Shown one piece after another: positions 1 through 4,708 of a stretch of 8,087 nucleotides of DNA. The notes under the pieces were generated by a model. It had not been told where the DNA came from, did no database searches, and saw only the letters and a program-made list of their open reading frames with translations. Position 1 is the stretch's first letter; each line of letters begins with the position of its first letter. The stretch is from JBOHER01 sp050701115 (GTDB lineage Bacteria; Actinomycetota; Actinomycetes; Mycobacteriales; Pseudonocardiaceae). The stretch is from positions 1 through 8,087 of the forward strand of contig JBOHER010000093.1 of assembly GCA_050701115.1 (NCBI GenBank), given 5' to 3'. Made by a program: the position numbers and the translations under genes.

Positions 1-634
1 GCGCGAGCCAGGACGCGCGCCGCACGTTGTCGTAGGTCGCCAGCTCGCCGGTCTCCAGGATCACCTTGAGATGCGCCGCGCCGCAGGCGGCCTTGACTTC
101 GCAGATCTCGTCGAATACCGCGCCGTAACGCCCTTCCAGGAAGGCGCCGCGGTCGATCACCATGTCCACCTCGGTCGCACCGGCATCGACGGCCAGCGCG
201 ACGTCGGCGAGCTTGACCGCCCGGCTGGAGCGGCCGGCCGGGAACGCGGTGGCCACACTGGCCACGCCGATCCCGGTACCCGCCAGCGCGTCGACCGCGA
301 CACCGGCGAGGTCGGGGTAGACACAGACGGCGGCCACCTGCGGCGTTTCGGGCCGGTCGGAGTCGGGGCGGCGAGCCTTCGCGCACAGCGCCAGCACCTT
401 TCCGCGGGTGTCCGCGCCCTCCAGCGTGGTCAGGTCGATCATGGAGATCGCCGCGTCGATAGCCCTGAGTTTGGCGCCCTTCTTGATGCTGCGGGTGGCG
501 AGGCCCGCCGCACGCTGCTCGACCCCGACCTGATCGACGCCGGGCAGGCCGTGCAGGAATCGTCGCAGGCTGGACTCGTCGCGGGTCGCATCGGCCAGCC
601 GATCGGGCAGGGCCAACGATGATGCTGGTGGCAT
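1..634 (-). CDS. deoC: Deoxyribose-phosphate aldolase, C-terminus cut by window edge
   Basis: DeoC is a cytosolic class I aldolase that splits 2-deoxyribose-5-phosphate into glyceraldehyde-3-phosphate and acetaldehyde, the last step of deoxynucleoside breakdown. The first 211 residues are visible. They include the CVYP strand (104-107), ASVATAFPAG (125-134), the motif ATEVDMVID (153-161), whose Asp157 matches the catalytic Asp102 of the E. coli enzyme, and HLKVILETGEL (188-198). The Schiff-base lysine (in the FIKTSTGK motif of the family) lies beyond the left edge. An N-terminal extension of about 60 residues before the barrel, and SMIDLTTLEG near 64-73, resemble the longer human-type DERA more than the 259-residue E. 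coli protein. The ATG at 634 is preferred because a -10 hexamer lies 7 bases upstream and it gives the full extension. It starts 25 bases after the DUF1707 gene. Identification is firm; the end is simply outside the window. Confidence 0.96.
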   Translation of the reverse strand, partial: MPPASSLALPDRLADATRDESSLRRFLHGLPGVDQVGVEQRAAGLATRSIKKGAKLRAIDAAISMIDLTTLEGADTRGKVLALCAKARRPDSDRPETPQVAAVCVYPDLAGVAVDALAGTGIGVASVATAFPAGRSSRAVKLADVALAVDAGATEVDMVIDRGAFLEGRYGAVFDEICEVKAACGAAHLKVILETGELATYDNVRRASWLA

Positions 635-647
635 GGCAGAGAGTCTA
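635..647 (-). promoter_or_regulatory. Leaderless-type -10 element for deoC
   Basis: On the minus strand TAGACT (647-642) is followed by 7 bases and then the ATG at 634. This places transcription start at or next to the A of the start codon. No Shine-Dalgarno is seen. It lies in the short gap after the DUF1707 stop codon, so deoC may be transcribed on its own as well as by readthrough. No clear -35 is visible, as is common in actinobacteria. Confidence 0.5.
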
Positions 648-659
648 GGCGCAGCGCGG

Positions 660-1325
660 TCAGCGCCTCAGACGTTTCCTGGCCGACGAGCGGGGCTTGC
701 GCTTGACCGTGACGCCTCCCATGACGGCAAGACCGGTCACCCGCACCACGGGCGCGTTGGGGGATGGTGGCTGGGGTGATTCACCCTTGCTCTCGAACGC
801 GCCCATGAACCCGATCCCGGTGACTTCCACGGTGATGTCGTCGGGCACGACGATGTCGATTCCGCCCATGATCGCGACGGCGGTGATCGTGGTGTAGCGC
901 TCGGCGAATCTGGCGGACCTCAGGTCGAGTTCCACCCCGCCCCAAAAGGCGAAGCTGTTGTGCTGCGGGGGCACGACCCAGTTTCCCTTCCGGTCGGTGC
1001 CGGACATGATGGCGATCGAGGTCCGCGAGCCGGGGGTTCCGCCGATCAGCGCGTGCTGATGCTCGCTGCCAGGAACTGCGAGCGTGGTGTGCTCGGTGGT
1101 GATGGGGAGGTCGGCGATTACGGGTTCAAGATCGGCGAATGTTCTCGCCGCGTAGACCACGTCGAGGCGCTGCTCGAGCTCGGTCATGGTGATGCGGCCT
1201 TCGCCCAGCGCGGTGTGCAGCACCTTGGCGACTCGTTCGCGGTCGGCGTCGGAGGCGCGCAGTGCCTGCGGGCGGGCGGGCTCGCCGGGCTGATCCCAGG
1301 GGGCGGGCACAGACTGCTCGGTCAC
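660..1325 (-). CDS. DUF1707 and LiaF-like C-terminal domain protein
   Basis: This 221-residue protein has a DUF1707 (SHOCT-like) domain at about 22-75, with the hallmark LRASDADRERV and the following helices ending ADLEPVIADLP. After a linker comes a LiaF/DUF2154-like C-terminal domain at about 100-210. That domain repeats short strands ending in a Gly-containing turn: IAIMSGT (104-110), FAFWGGVEL (125-133), VAIMGGIDI (150-158), IGFMGAF (171-177) and LAVMGGVTV (199-207). The tail is very basic (KRKPRSSARKRLRR). No membrane segment is seen, so it is probably cytosolic or membrane-associated by the basic tail. LiaF-type domains act in cell-envelope stress sensing in Firmicutes; the role in actinobacteria is poorly known. 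The GTG at 1325 is chosen because the frame further upstream is only the reverse strand of upp and a -10 hexamer sits 7 bases before it. The gene is divergent from upp and lies upstream of deoC. Confidence 0.88.
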   Translation of the reverse strand: MTEQSVPAPWDQPGEPARPQALRASDADRERVAKVLHTALGEGRITMTELEQRLDVVYAARTFADLEPVIADLPITTEHTTLAVPGSEHQHALIGGTPGSRTSIAIMSGTDRKGNWVVPPQHNSFAFWGGVELDLRSARFAERYTTITAVAIMGGIDIVVPDDITVEVTGIGFMGAFESKGESPQPPSPNAPVVRVTGLAVMGGVTVKRKPRSSARKRLRR

Positions 1326-1359
1326 GGACGCGAGGGTAGCGCTTCGCGCACGGTCACGG
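1319..1359. repeat. Direct repeat CGGTCACGG in the divergent promoter region
   Basis: The 9-mer CGGTCACGG occurs at 1319-1327 and again at 1351-1359, 32 bases apart, about three helical turns. The first copy covers the proposed start of the DUF1707 gene. The second falls about where its -35 would be and lies 34 bases before the upp -10. Two equally phased copies could bind a regulator of the divergent pair. Nine-base repeats also arise by chance in GC-rich DNA, so the functional reading is tentative. Confidence 0.3.
1326..1338 (-). promoter_or_regulatory. Leaderless-type -10 element for the DUF1707 gene
   Basis: On the minus strand TACCCT (1338-1333) fits TANNNT and is followed by 7 bases and then the GTG at 1325. 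No Shine-Dalgarno precedes the GTG, so a leaderless mRNA is likely. This position also supports choosing this GTG over any upstream start. Confidence 0.45.
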
Positions 1360-1393
1360 CACCGATTCACGCCCGAACCTGGATACTTACCGT

Positions 1394-1406
1394 TACTCTG
1401 CCGCCC
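1394..1406 (+). promoter_or_regulatory. Leaderless-type -10 element for upp
   Basis: TACTCT at 1394-1399 fits TANNNT and is followed by 7 bases and then the ATG at 1407. The bases directly before the ATG (GCCGCCC) have no purine-rich Shine-Dalgarno. It is 55 bases from the opposing -10 of the DUF1707 gene, so the two promoters probably share one regulatory region. Confidence 0.5.
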
Positions 1407-2030
1407 ATGGATGTGCGGGTCGTCGATCACCCCCTGGCCAAGGCGCGGCTGTCCCTGATGCGCGAAGCAGGCACGGACAACGCCCGGTTTCGCGCGGCAC
1501 TGCGTGAACTGACCGTCATGCTGGTATACGAGGCGACCAGGGACGCCCCGGTGCGCACCGGGGCGATTCGCACGCCTCTTGCCGACACCGACGGGTACCG
1601 GCTGGCTGCTCCACCGCTGCTGGTGCCGGTGCTCCGGGCCGGTTTGGGCATGGCTGATCAGGCGCATCAGCTGATCCCGGAGGCGCGGATGGGGTTCGTC
1701 GGGCTTGCCCGCGATGAGCTGACGCTGCAGCCCAAGCCCTACCTGGAGTCGCTGCCGGAAGACCTGTCCGAGCAGCCGGTATTCGTGCTCGATCCGATGC
1801 TGGCCACCGGCGGTTCGATGGAGTTCACCATCCGCCTGCTGGTGGACCGGGGCGCCACCGACGTCACCGCGATCTGCGCGCTTGCCGCCCCGGAAGGACT
1901 TGAACTTCTGCGTGCGTCGGGCCTGCCGGTGCGGGTGGTGACCGCCAGCATCGATGAGCGACTCAACGAGGTCGGATTCATCGTTCCCGGCCTCGGTGAC
2001 GCGGGCGACCGTCAGTTCGGCCCCCGCTGA
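1407..2030 (+). CDS. upp: Uracil phosphoribosyltransferase
   Basis: Upp is a cytosolic pyrimidine-salvage enzyme that joins uracil and PRPP to give UMP and pyrophosphate. The 207-residue length equals that of the mycobacterial enzyme. Visible family marks are the N-terminal VVDHPLAKARL (5-15), LVPVLRAGLGM (72-82), the PRPP-binding loop VLDPMLATGGS (127-137) with its acidic residue and Thr-Gly-Gly, and the C-terminal uracil-binding stretch PGLGDAGDRQFG (194-205). All key elements are intact. An in-frame upstream extension to 960 exists but it overlaps the DUF1707 gene. The ATG at 1407 begins the conserved protein (MDVRVVDHP) and has a -10 hexamer 7 bases before it. The gene converges on p55 with 8 bases between the stop codons. 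With nearby deoC it makes a nucleotide-salvage neighbourhood. Confidence 0.97.
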   Translation: MDVRVVDHPLAKARLSLMREAGTDNARFRAALRELTVMLVYEATRDAPVRTGAIRTPLADTDGYRLAAPPLLVPVLRAGLGMADQAHQLIPEARMGFVGLARDELTLQPKPYLESLPEDLSEQPVFVLDPMLATGGSMEFTIRLLVDRGATDVTAICALAAPEGLELLRASGLPVRVVTASIDERLNEVGFIVPGLGDAGDRQFGPR

Positions 2031-2047
2031 GGCGCGCACTAGCGCCT
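2030..2047. terminator. Inverted repeat between converging upp and p55
   Basis: AGGCGC (2030-2035) and GCGCCT (2042-2047) form a perfect 6-base-pair stem with the 6-base loop GCACTA. The stem begins at the last base of the upp stop codon, and the loop contains the p55 stop codon (2041-2039). Being symmetric it could act on both strands as a shared terminator. There is no T-tract, which is common for actinobacterial terminators but weakens the call. Confidence 0.4.
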
Positions 2048-3574
2048 ACGGGCCGGGCTGATCGGTCGCCGGGAGCCGATCAGCAGGGCCAGGGCGGCAC
2101 CGGCAAGGCAGACCGCGGCCGTGATCGCGAAGACCTCGCTGTACTGGGTGAGCAGGGCGTCGTTGACCGCGTCGCGATAGGCGGTCATCTCCTGCTCGGT
2201 TTGCTCCGGGGTCTTACCGAAGGGCAGCGGCGTCGCCAGGTCGGCGGTGAGGCTGTGGAACCGGTGCAGGCCCCACGCGGAGAGGGCGGCGATGCCGACC
2301 AGCATGCCGGTCATCCTGGCTACGACCACACCCGCCGACGCGATGCCGTGCTGCACCGCGGGCACCACCCGCAGTACCGCGGCCGACAGCGGGGCGATGA
2401 CCAACCCGAGCCCAAGGCCCACGATGACCAGGTCGGCATCGGAACGGGACAGGGCCAGCGGCCCGAGGTGGTAGCGGGCGGCGAGCACGTCGAGCGGCCA
2501 GCCCGCGATCAGCCAGAACCCGCCTGCCGCGATGAGCATCCCCCCGCAGGCGACCCAGCGTTCGCCGAACCGGCCACTCAGCGTGCCGCCGAGCAGAGCG
2601 CCGATGGGCAGGGCGACCAGGAACCGCAACAGCAGTTCGATCGCCCCTCGATCATCACGATCGAGCAGGGTCTGGGCGAACAGGTCCACGTCGACCAGGG
2701 TGACCATCAGCGCCGCACCCGCGGCCGCACTGGCGCCGAGGGCAGCGAGGAACGGCCCCATTCTGATCCCGGCGGTGTCGATCAGCTTGGTCCTCGCGCG
2801 CAACTCCCACGCGACGAACACGATCAGCGCGACTCCTGCCGCGACCAGTGTCGGCACCCCCCAGCCGGGCAGCACCTGCTCGCTGGGTTCCGGGTTGTAC
2901 AGGCCGATCACCAGCAGGCCGAGCACGACCGCGAGCAGGCCGCCACCGACCACGTCGACCCGGGTCCGCCCGGCGGGGACAGTCTGTGCACCGCGCCGGG
3001 GCAGCGCGACGTGCACGGCAGCCATCGCGAGAATGGCCAACGGCAGGTTGACCCAGAACACCCCGCGCCAGCCTGCGAGGGCGGCCAGCGCTATCCCGTA
3101 CACCGGGCCGAGCACGCTGCCCAGTTCCTGCGCCGCGCCGACCGCGCCCAGCACGGTGGCCCGCCGGTGCGCGGTCCACAGGTCGGCGGCAAGGGCCATG
3201 GTGACCGGCAAAAGGGCACCGCTGGCGATGCCCTGCACCAGCCTGCCCGCGACCAGCAGCGGGATGGTGTCGGCCAGCGCGGTGATGGCCGAACCGACGC
3301 CGAACCCGATGAGGCAGATCTGCAGCAGCAGCTTGCGACCGAACCGGTCGGAGGCCTGGCCGAGCAGCGGCATGGCGGCGACGTAGCCCAGCAGGTACCC
3401 GGTGACGATCGGGGTGAGCCGCTCGAGCCGGTTCACCGGGATCCGCAGGTCGTCGATGATCGCTCGGAACAGCGCGATCACCACGTAGGTGTCCAGCGCA
3501 CCGAGCAGCACGGCCAGGCCGCCCGCGCCGATTGCCAGCGACCGGGAGCGCCGTGAGCTCTGCAGCAGGCTCAT
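2039..3574 (-). CDS. p55: MFS lipid/drug exporter of the P55 (Rv1410) family
   Basis: This inner-membrane protein of 511 residues matches the family's roughly 518. In mycobacteria P55 works with LprG to extract triacylglycerides from the inner membrane and contributes to drug tolerance. Residues conserved with M. tuberculosis P55 are Asp28 in helix 1 (LLGALDTYVV), motif A LGQASDRFGRK (71-81) with Asp76, Glu150 in the motif C stretch GAAQELGSVLGP (146-157), and Arg420 in VVVARMTGM. These match Asp22, Asp70, Glu147 and Arg426 there, recalled from the literature. A periplasmic insert near 360-380 and another at 437-475 fit the long hairpins of this family. The ATG at 3574 overlaps the lprG stop as TGATG, so translation is probably coupled. 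No usable Shine-Dalgarno is seen. It converges on upp. The C-terminal tail is shorter than in M. tuberculosis. Confidence 0.95.
   Translation of the reverse strand: MSLLQSSRRSRSLAIGAGGLAVLLGALDTYVVIALFRAIIDDLRIPVNRLERLTPIVTGYLLGYVAAMPLLGQASDRFGRKLLLQICLIGFGVGSAITALADTIPLLVAGRLVQGIASGALLPVTMALAADLWTAHRRATVLGAVGAAQELGSVLGPVYGIALAALAGWRGVFWVNLPLAILAMAAVHVALPRRGAQTVPAGRTRVDVVGGGLLAVVLGLLVIGLYNPEPSEQVLPGWGVPTLVAAGVALIVFVAWELRARTKLIDTAGIRMGPFLAALGASAAAGAALMVTLVDVDLFAQTLLDRDDRGAIELLLRFLVALPIGALLGGTLSGRFGERWVACGGMLIAAGGFWLIAGWPLDVLAARYHLGPLALSRSDADLVIVGLGLGLVIAPLSAAVLRVVPAVQHGIASAGVVVARMTGMLVGIAALSAWGLHRFHSLTADLATPLPFGKTPEQTEQEMTAYRDAVNDALLTQYSEVFAITAAVCLAGAALALLIGSRRPISPARRR
2057..2084 (+). terminator. 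9-bp stem-loop 27 bases downstream of upp
   Basis: GCTGATCGG (2057-2065) and CCGATCAGC (2076-2084) pair perfectly over 9 bases with a 10-base loop. A further outer GGCC/GGCC pairing (2051-2054 with 2087-2090) lies beyond a small internal loop. It sits in the last codons of p55 on the other strand. For the upp transcript it is a good position for a terminator without a T-tract. It could instead be a chance result of the basic C-terminal codons of p55. Confidence 0.35.
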
Positions 3575-3596
3575 CAGGGCGCGGTGACGGTCACCG
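3572..3596 (-). promoter_or_regulatory. TGATG start-stop overlap with upstream 15-bp palindrome
   Basis: The lprG stop codon (3576-3574) and the p55 start codon (3574-3572) share one base. Just upstream in the mRNA, CGGTGAC (3582-3588) and GTCACCG (3590-3596) form a near-perfect palindrome around base 3589. It lies where a p55 ribosome site would be, and no purine-rich site is found. Reinitiation by ribosomes ending lprG would melt it and start p55. The palindrome may simply reflect the alternating Val-Thr codons at the end of LprG. Confidence 0.45.
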
Positions 3597-4263
3597 GCTT
3601 GTCCACATCGGACAGTGTCACGTCGACGCTGGCCGGTTGCTCGCCGTCAGTCGGCAGTGCGGCTGATGCCTTGACCGGCAGATGCTCGCCCTCCTGTGCC
3701 AGCCAGAGCGTCATGTTCACATCGCTGGTGATGCCGGGAAGCAGGGTCGCGATGACGTCCTTGCTGACGGCGCCGGTGACCCGGTAGGTCGGCGTGCCCG
3801 CCACGTCCTCGGTAGCTTCGGTCTTGGCGTCGCGCACGCCGGCCAGCAGCTTGGCGATGCCGCGCTCCGGATCGAGCACGGCCGACGGGTCATACACCCC
3901 GGCGATCATCGCGGCGGGAATCTGCTGGAAGCCGCCGGTGGGACCCTTGAGGTACAGCGTCTGGTCGACCAGCACGAATTCGCCCTCGATCAACTGCCCG
4001 CCCAGGGTGAGCGTCGCGGTGCCCTTGGCGGCACCCTCAGGGCCGCCTGCCGTAGTCAGGTCACCATCGATGTTGCGCACGCTCAGACCTGGAACCTCGC
4101 CGTTGACGGCCAGGGTGAAGTGCGTGCTGGTGATCTTGGAAGTCGCGTCGGCCGACTCGCGCAGAAGTTCGGCGGCATCGGGAAGCTGCTCGTCCGAGGT
4201 GCACCCGCTCGTGATCATCGCGATGATGGCGAGCAGGACGAGCAGAATTCGGCGCTTGACCAT
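3574..4263 (-). CDS. lprG: LprG-family lipid-binding lipoprotein
   Basis: LprG is a secreted lipoprotein anchored in the inner membrane that carries triacylated lipids and glycolipids between the membranes, with P55 as partner. The 229-residue length is close to the 236 of M. tuberculosis. A signal peptide begins MVKRR, continues as a hydrophobic stretch (6-17) and ends at Cys21 in TSGC. The LppX/LprG fold follows: STHFTLAVNGEVPGLS, GDLTTAGG, ATLTLGGQLIEGEFV and YDPSAVLDPERGIAKLLAG match the mycobacterial protein segment by segment. The lipobox has Thr at -3 instead of the usual Leu or Val. That is still allowed but less typical. The frame is open to 4362, but the ATG at 4263 is the only one that puts the signal peptide at the start. 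It also has a -10 hexamer 6 bases upstream. The gene starts 46 bases after the ABM gene. Confidence 0.94.
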   Translation of the reverse strand: MVKRRILLVLLAIIAMITSGCTSDEQLPDAAELLRESADATSKITSTHFTLAVNGEVPGLSVRNIDGDLTTAGGPEGAAKGTATLTLGGQLIEGEFVLVDQTLYLKGPTGGFQQIPAAMIAGVYDPSAVLDPERGIAKLLAGVRDAKTEATEDVAGTPTYRVTGAVSKDVIATLLPGITSDVNMTLWLAQEGEHLPVKASAALPTDGEQPASVDVTLSDVDKPVTVTAP

Positions 4264-4284
4264 GACTGCATCGTAGGGCGCGCC
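4264..4284 (-). promoter_or_regulatory. Leaderless-type -10 element for lprG-p55
   Basis: On the minus strand TACGAT (4275-4270) fits TANNNT closely and is followed by 6 bases and then the ATG at 4263. Immediately upstream is an 8-base palindrome GGCGCGCC (4277-4284). No Shine-Dalgarno is present. This suggests the lipid-export pair has its own promoter within the 46-base gap after the ABM gene, even though all genes upstream point the same way. Confidence 0.5.
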
Positions 4285-4309
4285 GCCGGTTGCCGTTTGC
4301 GCGCCTCGC

Positions 4310-4612
4310 TCAAGTCGCGTCAGCGTGCTCGTGGGCAAGGACTCGCACCGTGGCGAGAACATCGTTGGTGATGCCGACTTCCGCCTGGGCCCGCGCGTTT
4401 CCGACGACCAATGCCTTGAACCGCCGCGCCGACTCCGCGCTGTCCAACACGATCGTGGTGTACCCCTTGCCGGTCTCCTGATCGCGCATCCAATACCCGG
4501 CGACGAAACCGGGGAATGCCTTGACGAGCGGGAGGATCTGCTCGCGGAGTCCGCGGTCCTGTTCCTCGCGCTGGCTTTCGGCCGCGGTCCAAATACCCAC
4601 TACGGCATGCAT
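4310..4612 (-). CDS. Small dimeric alpha/beta-barrel protein, ABM-like
   Basis: The product has 100 residues, the usual size of the dimeric alpha/beta-barrel (antibiotic biosynthesis monooxygenase, ABM) superfamily. The pattern fits a ferredoxin-like half-barrel: strand HAVVGIWT (2-9), helix about 15-32, the conserved turn AFPGFVAGYWMRD (32-44), strand GYTTIVLDS (50-58), helix SARRFKALVV (61-70), and final strand LATVRVLA (86-93). PGF followed by an aromatic is typical of the fold. Some relatives are cofactor-free quinol or polyketide oxygenases, but many have no known activity, and no catalytic residue can be named here. The ATG at 4612 is chosen because it has a ribosome site, while the longer frame would add 32 residues unlike the family. 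It lies between the LAL regulator and lprG. Confidence 0.8.
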   Translation of the reverse strand: MHAVVGIWTAAESQREEQDRGLREQILPLVKAFPGFVAGYWMRDQETGKGYTTIVLDSAESARRFKALVVGNARAQAEVGITNDVLATVRVLAHEHADAT

Positions 4613-4662
4613 CGTTACTCGCCTCTTTCCACGTGACGGACGTTGCTGGAACGCCGACGCTA
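4613..4662 (-). promoter_or_regulatory. Ribosome binding site and weak -10 for the ABM gene
   Basis: AAAGAGGC (minus strand, 4628-4621) is a good Shine-Dalgarno match about 8-9 bases before the ATG at 4612 and decides the start. It is the only clear one in the window. Further upstream TAGCGT (4662-4657) could be a -10, giving a leader of about 38 bases. The -10 is much less certain than the ribosome site. Confidence 0.5.
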
Positions 4663-4708
4663 TGACCGGGCGAGCCTGCTGCCATCGGCGAAACGCGTAG
4701 TGCGGCAC

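Noticed and set aside
71..622. Plus-strand frame of 183 residues opposite deoC
   Set aside because: The minus strand carries clear DeoC motifs over the whole stretch, and the plus frame has no family features.
1326..2039. Long minus-strand extension of the DUF1707 frame through the whole of upp
   Set aside because: The frame stays open because of GC-rich codon bias on the opposite strand of upp. The product resembles no domain, and a -10 with a GTG start at 1325 explains the real gene.
2201..3556. Long plus-strand frames opposite p55 (up to 451 residues)
   Set aside because: Composition is dominated by Gln, Arg, Gly, Pro, Asp and His, as expected for the shadow of a membrane-protein gene. 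p55 on the other strand matches a known family end to end.
4264..4362. 33-residue N-terminal extension of LprG
   Set aside because: It would bury the signal peptide inside the protein and overlaps the ABM gene. The ATG at 4263 has a well-spaced -10.
4613..4708. 32-residue N-terminal extension of the ABM protein
   Set aside because: A clear ribosome site precedes the ATG at 4612 and the extension does not resemble the family's start.
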